A stretch of 64,000 nt of DNA, from assembly GCA_902702965.1 (NCBI GenBank), contig CACRXP010000189.1:965466-1029465 (forward strand), written 5' to 3'. The DNA comes from Spirometra erinaceieuropaei. Lineage: Eukaryota > Platyhelminthes > Cestoda > Diphyllobothriidea > Diphyllobothriidae. Position numbers and translations under genes: made by a program. The notes under the pieces were generated by a model. It saw nothing but the letters and a program-made list of their open reading frames with translations. It was not told where the DNA came from and searched no databases. Shown piece after piece: positions 1 through 10,802 of this stretch; positions within the stretch are counted from its first letter, which is position 1; each line of letters opens with the position of its first letter.

Positions 1-180
1 ATGGCACCTTACCGACACAGGTCCTATGACACCCACTTGGGTGAGATCTGAGGCAGCCTTGGTGTGGCCTGGCGCGCACGAGGCCAAGTGTCGGGTTGTG
101 AGTGGCACGCGTAGACGGTCTGTTCAGTTTCTTTAGTCACTGTATCAACGCCCATCCCCAGTCCTCTTAACCCTGTCATA
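1..180 (+). repeat. Dispersed repeat R4, fragment cut by window edge
   Basis: The stretch around 85-140 (GTGGCACGCGTAGACGG and following) matches 28340-28410 (GTGGCACGCGAAGAC and following) in the same orientation. Both copies run on into a TAGTCAC / CAGTCACCG segment. The shared block shows that this is a dispersed repeat and not unique sequence. No protein similarity was recognised. Confidence 0.5.
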
Positions 181-205
181 TCATTGAAACGTTAATTTTG
201 AGGGA

Positions 206-894
206 GTGAAGCGCGGTGGCGGCCGCGCTAGTCTACTTCGCTGGGAACATATTCACGCGTACGTCGACACTTCACCCACTTCGGGCTTATCGTGTTTCGT
301 TTTACTCTCTGTGGTTGGACTGTCTCTTAGAAGGTTGTTCCTACGTCCTCAAGCATTACCTAGAGAGCGCGGCCTGCCTACTCTACGTAATGTGACCATT
401 GGGCATTACCAGTCATCTCATAGATCGACTGAGATTCAGACTACTCTTTCTGGCTGGAGTAAGCGGCGAAACCCGAATAATGTTGAGACGTGGGTGGAGC
501 GCGACGTCCCCGCTTCACTGTTGTCGTTTATTGCTCACTTCTCCCCGAACCAGCGCTATGGGGCTGCCAACATAAAACTATGCCGCCCTTTCCATTTTTG
601 TCGTTCGCACGCTCGCACCAAACTGGTCGCCGTAATGGACTCTCAGAAACTCCCCCCCCCCTCCCCACTACCCATCTTCTCTACGGATTTATTTTTGACT
701 TAGTGCCCCTATTTTTAGGTATGGGCTTTTTGTCGTGGACCCTGTCCGTGTCCAATCACCTACTGCCGCGCCTCCTGTCGTCCCTTCGGGGGACCACTTC
801 GGACTGGTACTTGGATGTGGTGCAATTCGATGCTGACGAATGGCGCATCGATTGGGTTGTCCCAGACATCTCCGAATCCTTAAAGGACCGCTAG
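206..894 (+). other. Overlapping unrecognised ORFs (165 and 134 codons)
   Basis: Two open frames overlap: 206-703, with no ATG start in good context, and 490-894. The second ends in an acidic, Trp-rich stretch (DEWRIDWVVPDISESLKDR). The region includes a 10-base C run at 652-661. I recognise no domain. GC content, position next to repeat R4 and lack of splice-like boundaries suggest that it belongs to a repeat (for example a UTR or relic of a retroelement) and not to a host gene. It could also be chance open frames in GC-rich DNA. Confidence 0.2.
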
Positions 895-1215
895 GATCGA
901 CTTTTTCTTTTCTAGTCAATTCATTCGATTTTGTGAACTTTTTCCCATCTCCTTTGTAATCCTCTGTACTAGTCTTTTTAAATTTTTTTATCTTACTAGT
1001 GACCGCATCGTTTTACTGGTATATTGGTATATGGTGATCTAAAAAGTCCCCTTTTCCTTCAATTTTTACTGCTCTGTCACGCCATACATCAGTCCATGAG
1101 TTTCCTTTGTCTTCCATCTGGTCAAAGCGCTCGTGCTTGATTAATGGGGAATCCTTCTGGCCCGATAGAAGCGAAGCCGGGTGTTCCAGGAGGTAGTCAC
1201 AATCGACAGAAGGAG
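895..1215. other. No recognised feature
   Basis: T-rich intergenic-type sequence. I see no ORF, RNA or repeat that I can support here. Confidence 0.4.
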
Positions 1216-1223
1216 CTTAATTC

Positions 1224-1265
1224 GCCTGAAGTTTCGGATCCGTACATGAACCCATAATCAGACAC
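1224..1265 (-). ncRNA. Hammerhead-ribozyme-like motif H1 (decayed)
   Basis: Read on the minus strand: CUGAUUA core (TAATCAG at 1255-1261), then a stem-loop of GGGUUC paired with GGAUCC including wobble pairs, then GAAAC (GTTTC at 1231-1235), UUC where GUC is expected, then AGGCGAAUUAAGCUC. The last part is the conserved 3' flank of this family. The position-8 base and the cleavage triplet are changed, so it is probably inactive. Confidence 0.5.
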
Positions 1266-1340
1266 GGGATGCAGTGGCATAGCAGCTGAGTCCTACAAAT
1301 GCTGTAACACCCGCACAACTCATTATCCATATCTGATTCT

Positions 1341-1385
1341 TTCTCTGGTGGGGGACCTGAGCGTGAGTACGAGACTTCAGGCGAA
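1341..1385 (+). ncRNA. Hammerhead-ribozyme-like motif H2 (strongly decayed)
   Basis: The plus strand carries CUGGUGG, a GC-rich stem region, GAGAC and UUC, then AGGCGAAUAGAGCUCUUG, the family 3' flank. Both core boxes are mutated. It faces H1 across about 80 bp, so the AGGCGAAT flanks form an inverted repeat. Confidence 0.4.
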
Positions 1386-1564
1386 TAGAGCTCTTGTTCC
1401 AACGATCCTGTCTCGTTCGCGAATCCTCCTAAGCTTTATTCCCACGATGCCTGTGTTTGCTTAATGTTGAAATGGGAGATGGAGCGGACGCATTCAGATG
1501 GCTTGAAGATTTAGAATTGAAAGCAACAGACTTTAGGCAGAATAACATAACCTTCAAAGACAAG

Positions 1565-1690
1565 AAAGACTGGAATGGCCATTTCTGGCTTATTGGCCGT
1601 CGTCAGTTGGACATACCTCAGTCCGAAGTGTAAAACACCTGGTGTTAGATCCCACAACCTGTTAGAAGTCTAATGCCCCTAACTACTGAG
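1565..1690 (-). repeat. Decayed tRNA-derived SINE (S1)
   Basis: The block ACTGGAATGGCCATTTCTGG, then TTATTGGCCGTCGTCAG, is shared with 23850-23890, 36915-36945 and 62395-62430. On the minus strand the tRNA-like head (TAGTTAGGGGCATTAGACTT, then GTGGGATCTAACACC) is recognisable, but the B box is degraded. Confidence 0.6.
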
Positions 1691-2239
1691 TCTCAGACTC
1701 GTCTGATTAAAGTTAGTTGTCACGAAAATAACTCGAAACAACAGTGCCTTGGTTGCGCATTTGAGTGTGTAATATTCCTCCTTAAGAGACGAGTCCCCTG
1801 TCTTGATTGGTTAAGTTCACGCTGACGGGGTCCACCTTTGTGCATTAGGGGTCAGTGTATCTTTTTTGACGTCCCACAAAAATCTAATCCCAAATTAACG
1901 AGCTCATTTCTCAACTGTGCGTTTCCTATCAATTCCTAAATGGTTTGGCATCGAAATGTCAGCTGGATTAACTCTTGTACCATGTCTCGCTGGTTAACGT
2001 CACTATGCGGCTTTATAGCGTGCGCTGCCACGAAGAAAATAAGCTAGCAGACTGCATTAAGTGGCTTAACTGGTGAAATAAGCCGAAGTTAACAAATAAA
2101 CTCCAATGAGAGACCTCCTCGAGTGTATCCAACAAATTGGTAACTACCGCCCATTAGTAGATGCGCTTGCGCTCCCGCTGGGTATACAGGTCGCGATCAT
2201 GGCTGCCCAGTCATCCTCATCTTTCTGACCCATCGTGTT
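1691..2239. other. No recognised feature
   Basis: No ORF, RNA gene or repeat copy recognised. Confidence 0.4.
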
Positions 2240-2460
2240 ATTGTTGTTGGTTAGAATCCTGGTCAATTATTGTGTGGACCAGGTGGTGTGGAGTGGAGCG
2301 CCAAGGTGCGGGCTGAACCATACCATCCGCCTGCGCCCTCCCCGCCCCCGGTCTTGACACCGGACCCAGATGGGGGAGGAGGAGGGAGTGCGATAGATGC
2401 TGCGCAAGCCGTCGTGCCTGCTTCACGGTGAACACCGTCGGATGAGACAGTCAAATTGTC
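2240..2460 (+). repeat. Dispersed GC-rich repeat R1, copy a (partial)
   Basis: Contains the R1 signature: TGGACCAGGTGGTGTGGAG, then GGAGCGCCAAGGTGCGGGC, a CCATCCGCCTGCGCCCTCC-type block, CTTGACACCGG, and GATAGATGCTGCGCAAG near 2394. The same ordered blocks occur at 3900-4010, 29520-29660, 56060-56210 and 62800-62930. Open frames over these blocks have no known domain. They are shadows of the GC-rich repeat. Confidence 0.75.
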
Positions 2461-2859
2461 ACAGCACAGAGTTAGGTGCGTAATGCTTGGTTAGAGATTC
2501 TCGAACTGCCTGCAATAATATGATGGAAATTTTCTGAATCCCTGCTGCTCAAGATGCGCTTAAACAGATCGAAGAGGTTATCGCTGTTGGAGACATCAAG
2601 GGCAGAGGAGTTCTCATAAGGTCATATGCTGAGAGGTCGCCCAGTGACCAAGACATTTGAACAGGCTTACCAGATGCCAAGCTAAACAAGTCGTTTTCTG
2701 TGTAACAAACCCATTGCGTAGTTTTTAGCGATGGGGCAATTCGCCGAAATACAGGGTGTTTTTGATATATCGATAGGTGCTTTGCGGTCGTTAGTGTTCT
2801 TAATCGACTGTCCGAAAAATTGCGAAAAAGGAGACAATCATTGGAGCAAGAGCTTTATT
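2461..2859. other. Little supported; possible R1-linked segment at 2785-2832
   Basis: The block GTGTTCTTAATCGACTGTCC near 2795-2815 recurs at about 4100-4120 after an R1 copy, so the end of this interval is probably R1-linked. Nothing else was recognised. Confidence 0.35.
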
Positions 2860-2904
2860 GGCCTGTCGTTTCGGATCCTCACGCGAATCAATCATCAGAG
2901 ACAG
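2860..2904 (-). ncRNA. Hammerhead-ribozyme-like motif H3
   Basis: Minus strand: helix I strand GUCU (AGAC at 2899-2902), intact core CUGAUGA (TCATCAG at 2892-2898), an extra U, a 5-bp stem II closing a short GCGU-type loop, GAAAC (GTTTC at 2868-2872), then GAC and AGGC. AGGC can pair with GUCU to form helix I. The only clear defect is GAC in place of GUC at the cleavage triplet. The 3' flank CCAAUAAAGCUCUUG is the family signature. Confidence 0.7.
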
Positions 2905-3334
2905 TCAGATAAGGGTGGCAAATTGTCCAAGTGTTGCAGTACCTATAGGATGTAGTTGCTAGGCCGCCGCATGCCTATCGCAGTGGGCAGCTCCCGAGTG
3001 CATCACGGCTCGACTGGCCAGGTGTTGAAGCATGCATTTGCCGTGCTGTTGCTATGCCCTTATGTGCCGCTCATCGCACGCAGTCGAGTTGCTGACGGCT
3101 GGATCTCGTCATCCGTATGGGCTTGATCAATTTGGCTCGACGATCTTGACACTAGGAACGGTAGTCATCCGCAGCGTCTTCCCTCCTTACTGCTGCTGCG
3201 TGCTCGGCCATACGCGTCCAGAGTAGTCTTCCGGTTTCTCCGAAAAATTGGTCTGAAACTATCATGGCACGTCAAGCCCATGGAAGGCTGCCGACTGACA
3301 GGCCAACTCAGTTCACGCAGTCAGCCCAGTTTTG

Positions 3335-4131
3335 AGTATGTGCGAAGTTGTGGACTAATGGGCTGAGAGCCAAGCTAAAGCGGTTCCTTAACGTGACCTA
3401 CGGCACTCACGCATGTGACGAGTACGCCGCTTATCCCCCGATGTGTGAAATCCTGCTGCTTGTGTTTGAGAGGGCAGGTCGTGCATGTGGTGCCCACAGA
3501 CAAGCCCACAAGATATGTCAGCAACCGAGCCCATTCCCCTCACCTTTCAACTGACCAATTCGGACAGTGACTGGCAAGGGAGAGTGTGGTCGACGACTCA
3601 GCGAATTTTCCCAACTATAAACAATCTGACGCGCTTGAAGCTATCACGGTAGGCTAGAAGCCATGGCTTGGAAGGTCGAGGACTAAAGGGATAACTTAGA
3701 CCTGGCCGTCGGCTCAGTCTTGTGTGTTTGTGTGGAGCAGCCGACTGGTGGTGTAAGAGTCAGGAAGCAATGGCTCCTTCTCAATGTGACCTTCATGGCA
3801 CTCCCACTCCATGGGATCCGAGCCAGGTGTGACGGCACGCCTGGGTGCGGTTTCCGCCGTGCCAGCTATCCTTTTGTTGTTGGTCAAAAACCTGGTCATT
3901 TTCTGTGTGGACCTGCGGCCTCTCCCGCCTCCTGTCTGCTTGGCTCTGTCTTGACACCGGGTCCAGGTGGAGAGTGGGGAAGAGAGGGTGCGACAGATGC
4001 TGCGCAAATCTGCTGTGCCTGCTTTCACCGCATTATAAAGCATACGGTAGATATCATCGGTCACAAGGGGGGTCGAACTGTCGGGTACTTTGAGGTTCCC
4101 AGTGTTCTTAATCAACTGTCAGGAAAAATTG
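3335..4131 (+). repeat. Dispersed repeat R1, copy b (two partial units)
   Basis: 3335-3460 matches the CTGAGAG / CTTAACGTGACCT / GGCACTC part of R1, and 3555-4115 repeats it in longer form. The 3557-3720 part (GTGACTGGCAAGGG, then GACGACTCAGCG) matches 29152-29320, and the remainder matches 29350-29780. An open frame of 194 codons from 3720 crosses the repeat but has no recognisable domain and is likely fortuitous. Confidence 0.75.
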
Positions 4132-4979
4132 GTCCTACGGTTTGTGTCTATCAGACTGCCAAAGCTGTCTTGGGGGCATTTGCTAAATTAGTGAGTTCTT
4201 CAACATGTTTTCATGAAAATGACGTTTTGGATCATATTTATAAAGTCACCAAACAAATCCTCATCGCTGACACAAAAAGGAGCGTCCACAACGAAAGCCT
4301 ATGAAAGTCAGTTGGAAAACCTCATAGGTTTCGGCCTCAAAATTGCTCTAATGTGGTATTATGCTGATAAAAATCCACTGATTGCATCTTCTTTGCCAAG
4401 GCGAAGTTTTGGTAGAGAATTGAGCTTATGGCTGGGTTTATCAGACCCCGAAAATGGTTAGTGATGGATTTGCCGCGACGAAAAAACTTATGCCTTTCTT
4501 CTAATTGGCACTATTTTCGTTGTTCCGCATTGCTTTAGGCTTCGTTCTACAAATAACAGCTCTGCACTGGATGATTTAACCGAAATTCCGGACTATGATA
4601 TCCGTTAGCAAAGATTACTTAGGTGAGGTTGTAGTATTGGTTAGTATGCAGTATAGTCCCAAGATATTTCAGTCACATCAAAGTGCCGGTTAGCAAAAAT
4701 CGTGCAATCCAAGTAGTATGGGTTTTTTCCATTGATTTTTGATGTCACTTTGTTTTGCCGAAAAAACCGGTTAAAAATATTCCTTCTTTAAATTTTACAT
4801 TTATTTAATGGCCATCTTTGAGCTTAAGAGTTTTTATGAATAAGAATTTTTGAAGACTGTTAAAGATCTGTTCAAATAGCTTTATATCAATTGGTTGTTA
4901 GAGATACTTATGAATTATATAACACGGTTCACATTCATCCCAGAATTTTATTAGCTCTGCTTGTCGTCTCCTTAATAGC
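4132..4979. other. No recognised feature
   Basis: AT-rich sequence. An 82-codon frame at 4213-4461 has no recognisable motif. Nothing else is supported. Confidence 0.4.
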
Positions 4980-5340
4980 ACAGAGAATCGGAGAAAGTTT
5001 CTGTTCGGGGATTGAAAATATTTTGTAAGCCGAAAAATACTCTTTTCTCAAGCGCAGGCCTTTGAGAGTAAGTAATTCGCTACCAAATAGGCATAAGGAA
5101 AAATTTTTATACATTTTTCTACAAAATATACCATAATTTATAAGGGTACCTAAAATAAATAGGAAAACTCGTGTTAAGTAAATAGTCCTTTTTAAAAGAG
5201 TAAACTTGAAAGAAATTTCCTGAGAATATGTTGCATGGGGATAAATATCACAATCCCCCTTATTTAACCCTTTTTAGGCGAAAACATATTTCAGACTTTG
5301 GTTAATATTTCCTGAGACAGGTGCATCTGAAGCAGCCAAA
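4980..5340 (+). repeat. Palindromic repeat R2, decayed right-hand part
   Basis: Phrases diagnostic of R2 right arms appear in order: CTACCAAATAGGCATAAGG near 5080, and a right end with ACTTTGGTTAATATTTCCTG and GTGCATCTG near 5295-5330. Compare the right end at 9530-9570. The copy is diverged. Confidence 0.45.
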
Positions 5341-5411
5341 TGGACATTATACTTTAGGTTTGACGTCAAACCTGCCTTTTGAAGCCATCCTTGTAATCTA
5401 GACATCGTTAT

Positions 5412-5711
5412 GGTCAGATATGGTTATGTAGCCGCATCTTAGGAAGACAAACCCCAGCCACTTGTAATACGGGACCGTTGGTAATGGGGGTTTTTACTGG
5501 TGGGGCCCAGAACACACAAGCGACGACGTGAAGTAATTGTATGCAAAATAACATCTGTTGGAATTGCGCGGTTGTGCTTTGAACGGTTGAGAAATAGTTG
5601 CCCTAACCCTCACCCCTGACTGTAACTCCCAGCCCTAATCCCTAACACTAACCGTAACCCCCAACAGTACTGTGTCCATCAGGTGCAGCTGCATAACCAC
5701 ATCTTACCAAG
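5412..5711. mobile_element. Small inverted-repeat element R3-a with telomere-like tract
   Basis: Left end AGATATGGTTATGTAGCCGC (5417-5436) and right end GCAGCTGCATAACCACATCT (5684-5703) are imperfect inverse complements, giving an element of about 300 bp. Just inside the right end (5596-5670) lies CCCTAACCCTCACCCC and CCCTAATCCCTAACAC, degenerate telomere-type (CCCTAA) sequence. This fits a MITE-like or foldback element. No transposase is present. Confidence 0.55.
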
Positions 5712-7512
5712 AAAAGTAAATAACGTGAAATAAAACAATACCAGTCCTGTAGAACGACCCCTGAATGGTTTTGACCAAGACAGTTGGAGATACTGGACAG
5801 CAAAACCGTTGTCGGAATGAGTTCCTGTTGAAAGGTCTCCCAATTAGGTGGTATATAAGAGATAATTGTCTTGAACAGAGCGAAGACGAATGTTCCAAAT
5901 TCCAATAAATCCAGTAATTAAGAAAAGGCCATGTTTCGCCAATAAATGTAAATGCAGACTTCGTGGAACAAACTTTTTTTCCTAAACGGAGTTCCGAGTA
6001 GACAGGTGGCGCGCCAATTCGCATTCCTTAAGCATGTACACACATACGGTTAGTTTTCAAAATCCACAGCTCCAGTGCTTTTAACTAGATGGACGCTCTT
6101 ATCTGCTAGTTTAAGCAAATCCCCACTAGACGAGCACATTTTTACTGATCTTTCCAGTGTTCCACTCACTCATTCCAGCATCCGAGGAATCAGCAACCGA
6201 AAGGAAATATTTCCTGTCTACATTCAATATGATATTATAATATACTCAAGTATCTGAAGCGAACATTACGAAAGCGGATTTTAGGAAACTGCATCGGCCG
6301 AAAACTGTCACCGTTTAAATAGACAAAATACTTCAGATGGATTAACTAGAGACCATCGTAAATGTAGCTGAATCTGACTGCTGACCATAATGTGTTAGCG
6401 TTTATGTAAGTAAACTTTGTTTCTCACATATATTTGCCAGAGAACGATCGATTTTCTAACGGTTTTGACCTCATGCGTCGATACTATTAGTTGCTTAAAT
6501 GTAAAGCTGGCGCCTTAGGTATTTTTTTCAATATTGCAAATTGTCGCAAAAATTCGGATTTAATGGGCTATTTAGGTTTTGTCCATTTTAAATCTAATTC
6601 CAATTTTACTCATTTAAAAAGTAGGAATGCTGTAGTCGCCATTAAGACGCCACCGTTAGACAGAATGTCCCCGTATCTAATTCTCTCCATTGTTGAAGGA
6701 ACCTTTATAGAGCAGACTGATCCATAGTGTCAATCAATTAAAAAGCACGAGATAGGTGTTATATTGTGCCCATCAGGTGCGGCTGAATAACCATATCTTG
6801 CCATCGTTAGATCCGTTGGTATACGCGCGATAGGATCGCAGACAGGCAATCGATTGCTGATTTCTACTCCCATTCATGACATTCGTTTGGCGGAGTAGTT
6901 AACCACTTCAGCCTGGCATCAGATGCACGGTAGTCAACAACTTCCCAAGGGGAGCACCGGAACACAGAGAGAGAGAGAGAGTGGGAAGTCAAACGAGAAT
7001 ATCGAAAGAACTCACATTGGGTGACGTTTCCTACATTTCACTTGTTGGGCGAGGTCGGTGAGGAGATCCGGCTGCTCGCGCCAACTTTCCGCAAAAACCG
7101 CACCAGTTACTAATTCAGGAACAGAATTGTTTGTTCTCCGCCAACGGGAGGACGCTGCCCTCTCCGCCTCCACAAACGATGCGTCCAGTGCAGGTAATGC
7201 CTTTGGGCGCCGAAAATGTCACGGCAAGCAGGCTTTTCGCGTAATGCTTGTTACTGACCTTATCGTTTTATCTTATTGTGGTCTTGTGGCGGCGAAGATC
7301 ATGTTTGCAGTAGGTTACTAAAAACGGTTGCACTGCGGGCTTACTTTTCGATCCGCCTCCATTACTTCACGCTCGGTCAATTGCCCTCTTTTATGTGGAA
7401 CAATAAATGTGGGCTTACTGTGTCATCAAATTAACCGATTTGGCTGACGGATTGGCAGAAGTGAGGTTGAGAGGACTTACATTTACTTGATACGGCTCCG
7501 ATCATGCCTGAT
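5712..7512. other. No gene recognised; GA microsatellite at 6966-6981
   Basis: Several short open frames (up to 106 codons on the minus strand at 5704-6024) carry no recognisable domain. A (GA)8 run lies at 6966-6981. The end of this interval (about 7380-7512) is probably the 3' UTR of the minus-strand LINE that ends at 7513. Confidence 0.4.
6766..6803. repeat. Solo end of R3 element (R3-c)
   Basis: The block CCATCAGGTGCGGCTGAATA followed by ACCATATCTTGCC matches the right end of R3-a at 5677-5710. No partner end was found nearby, so this is a single terminus. Confidence 0.5.
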
Positions 7513-8045
7513 CTAGCCGGCCTCGATGATGTTGCGAACAGCACCTTTCCGCGCGTGACGATCTGCGGCAGCAGATTTGGACAGCTCAACACATTCCCTT
7601 CGCCAACGACGGAGACCGAATACCGAAGATCCAAGACCTACCTCCATGTCTTGACGAACTGTGTCGAGCCAGGTTTTGAACTGACCCCCTTTTCGACGCC
7701 TCCAATGGGGCAACGGTGTCGGATCGAAGGCAGTAGCACACCGAGCTCCTGAGGTGGACGACGAAGAACATGTCCGAACCACCTCAGCCGTCTTTTTTGG
7801 ACGGCCTGAGTTATCCTTGCGATGTTGTCGCAGCGAGCGTGGACTGTCTTTTTTGAGACGAAGTCGGTGAACTTCACTCGAAGGATGGTCCTCAAGCAGT
7901 GGTGGTCAAATACCACCAGTTTTCGCTCGTCATCCACACGCAAAGCCCAGCATTCACAACCGTAGAGAAGGACTGACCGGAAAGATGCACGGTACACGTG
8001 AATCTTAGTGGCGATGGAGAGGTCAGGTCGGTTGAGAGGACCCAA
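7513..8045 (-). pseudogene. RTE-type LINE, C-terminal end of ORF2, frameshifted
   Basis: The minus strand encodes the post-RT region of a non-LTR retrotransposon polyprotein. First comes KIHVYRASFRSVLLYGCECW, then WALRVDDERKL, DHHCLRTILR and LRWFGHVLRRPPQEL. After a frame change near 7738 it continues with PLPHWRRRKGGQFKTWLDTV and RRWRRECVELSKSAAADRHA, and ends at a stop at 7513. YGCE.W and the RLRWFGHV block are typical of the segment after the RT thumb in RTE-like LINEs. EN and RT are missing (5' truncation), and the 5' side abuts repeat R1. The preserved terminal stop and the single frameshift suggest moderate age. Confidence 0.85.
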
Positions 8046-8345
8046 CGACCCGACAGTTCGACTATCGTTTCCTACGATGTTTACCATGTGTTCCACAATT
8101 AGGTGAGAGCAGGCGCGGAGACTTGCCCGTGAATTAGTTTATAGCCATAGCAGAATCGCGCAGCATCTACCGTACTCTCTATCTTCCGCACTTCCCACCC
8201 GGACCCGATGTAAAGACAGAGTCAAGAAGACCGGTGGCGGGAGTAGGGCGCAGGTGGCTGGCACCGCCGGGCCCGCACCTGGGCGTGCCACCACATCCCC
8301 TGGTCCACAACAGACACTTGACCAGGATTTTTCACCAACAACACC
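8040..8345 (-). repeat. Dispersed repeat R1, copy c
   Basis: On the minus strand the R1 blocks run in the usual order: GGTGCGGGC, a GTGCCAGCCACCTGCGCCC block, TCTTTACATCGGGTC, GGTAGATGCTGCGCG, a CTATAAACTAATTCACG block and GTGGAACACATGGTAAACAT. The R1 sequence stops where the LINE reading frame begins, near 8045. Confidence 0.7.
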
Positions 8346-8729
8346 CTAATAGGGGTCAGAAGGAGGAGGATAATGACTGGGCAGCCATGCCCACCATTTG
8401 TTTACCCAGTGGGATCGCACGCACATCTACCGACAGGGGATCAGGTGTCAGGAACTGCCAGCGCTTACTAGACTTCGAGGGCCATGGTTCGCTGATACTG
8501 GCCTGACACATGCTTTCAGCCTGTTTCACCTCCCAAACGATTCACACACCAATAAATACCACTGTTCCTCCTGTGCCTATTGGCTCATTTCATGCCTGCG
8601 ACTCATCCTGTTTACTTTTTGCCAGACTAGCTAACGAATTCTCGTCTGAATGTTGACTTCTTCATTATTTGGCTTGCATGCTTAGAAGAGCATGAGACAT
8701 GTTCAGACAAAATGCCTTTTTCCTTTAAA
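8346..8729. other. No recognised feature
   Basis: No coding, RNA or repeat identity that I can support. Confidence 0.4.
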
Positions 8730-9795
8730 GCAAGCAAGGACAGCAGAATTTAATGGTACTACTAAATTTCGCGACGGCTTCTCAACTGCAGCTTGTCGTT
8801 GCATAACACAAATAACAAGTGAGAAAGGTACAGAGGTTTGAATTTCGACAGAGAAAATCAATGCAAAACAGTAAGTTTAACGTATACTGCGCGGAGACTA
8901 AACAATAAAATGATAACTTTAAAATGCAATATAGGAAAGAAAATGGGGGGTTAAGGATTCCGATGGATTTCGAAAATCAAAAGGGTTCAGGTCTACCAGG
9001 GCAAGCTGAGGTTGACCACGTGGTCTAACTGTTTACATAGGTCGGGTTTATCCCGTCTGCTTAATTTTATGAACCTCATATAGACTTCTCTTAACATCGT
9101 AGAGAAATGCATGCAAGATTGTTAACTTTACAAGCCACATTCGTAAATGCAGATACATGACGTTTCATGAACGGCCATTTAACTGTATTAAAAAACCTCA
9201 CAATTAGAAACTTTTTTAAAACCGAATTATACTCTTCTTTTGAGTATAAAATTGGAAGAAGACGTGATTTTCTACCGAATAAGTAAAAGAATGAATATCT
9301 TTAAGCATGTTTTCCATGAAATATAATTGAATTTTCAAGAGCATCGAAAATCAATGAGAAAACTGCATACTACATAATTAGTCATTTTTTGCAGAGTATA
9401 GATCTTGCATGCAGCCGAAAATAAGTTCTTTCGAAAGCCGACACCCTCGGGTAACTGGATCATTATAGATTTATGCTGGTAAGTTTTACAACACTACTTA
9501 AATTATCTTTTCGAAACGAGAACGCATTTCGAAATTTTGGTTGACATTTCATGAGTTAGCACATCTACTGTACTTCCCCATTTTATTTTTATATGCTGCA
9601 TTTTGAATTTATCATTTTATTGATTAGTCTACGCGCAGTATAAGTTGACCCTGCTGTTTAACATTGATTTTCTCTGTCGAAATTCAAACCTCTGTACCTT
9701 TCTCACTTGTTTTTTGTGTTATGCAACGACAGGCTGCAGTTGAGAAGCCGTCGCGAAATCTAGTGGCACCATTAAATTCTGCTGTCCTTGCTTGC
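8730..9795. mobile_element. Element with about 200-bp terminal inverted repeats
   Basis: The left arm starts GCAAGCAAGGACAGCAGAAT (8730) and runs to about 8940. The right arm ends ATTCTGCTGTCCTTGCTTGC (9795) and starts near 9590. Read in inverse complement, the arms agree over about 200 bp with only scattered differences, including TTCGCGACGGCTTCTCAACT and GGTACAGAGGTTTGAATTTC. The 0.65-kb middle holds an R2 right half and no transposase. This looks like a non-autonomous DNA transposon or foldback element. No exact target duplication is obvious: the flanks are CTTTAAA and AATTAA. Confidence 0.75.
9114..9575 (+). repeat. Palindromic repeat R2, right half, inside the TIR element
   Basis: Starts at GTTAACTTTACAAGCCACAT and ends in TTTTGGTTGACATTTCATGA followed by GTTAGCACATCTACTGTAC. 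This agrees with the right half of copies 22160-22610 and 48680-49135. The left half is absent. Confidence 0.7.
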
Positions 9796-10802
9796 AATTA
9801 ATTCATTTCGGGGAAATATTGCTTCAGTTTTGTCCTCTAATCATAAGAGAAAATGCGCCAATGTCCTATTAGGACGTGCATTGTCTTGGACTAGATGTGA
9901 ATTGGCCTCTTCCTAACCTATGATTAGGCTCTAGGGTGGCGTTAATGCCAAAATGTGTATAGCTAATAACTTAGTGCGGACTTTCTAAGTAAATAGCTGA
10001 CAGAACTCAGGGAGCCTTGAATACAAAGGGTTGTGGAGGTCAAATCGCAATGCCAAATGGCGCGAACATAATTCCTGATTAGTTCTTGCATCATGGGTTT
10101 GTTAAATATTCCGTCTACTCGCACCGTGCACGATCTGATCCCGAACATCTGTAAAGGCGACTTGTACCCCGTATTCCTGAGGCTGCCATAAGGACTGCAC
10201 TAAGAGGCCCGGCCCTAACTCCTGACCGGGAACAGACTTGTCTCCGTCAGTTGACAGCGCTCCAAGCTTCGATTCCTTGCAAGTCGAAGAAATTCACGCA
10301 AGTCAGGCTTGTTTTAGTGCTGAGTTTGAGCTTCCCGGTGTCGACTTCACTCTCTCTCTCTTCACTCACACGTTCGGCCGACTGCCCTCTCCTCTCTGTA
10401 AATTGTTGATTGGATTGGGTGACTGAAATGAGACAGAATTAAAATGCAAAGATTGTGCTTGAGTCAAACTGCAATGTCAGAATGACAGGCGCCTAATCCC
10501 TGATTAATTCTCATATCATGGGAGTCGGGATTTCGATCAAGACTCCTCTCTAGCTCTCTCAGGGCGCCAGTTTAGACTTTGTCTATTGCGACACTTTTGA
10601 CATGGGATTGCGCTTAATTCCTCTTTATTTAGTCAGCAGGACACTTCACTGACTTTATATTATGTGTAGTTTTGAAAGCATTTGCTATCTAACTTGCGGA
10701 GCTCAATAGTCAGTACTTAGAGGGAAACTTAGCAACTGTGCGCTTACCTTTGGTAACTTTCTATCAGTTGGTGAGCATATGCTTGCTTTCGGTAGATTGT
10801 AG
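9796..10802. other. No recognised feature
   Basis: No supported ORF, RNA or repeat. PLE similarity begins only at 10803. Confidence 0.4.
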
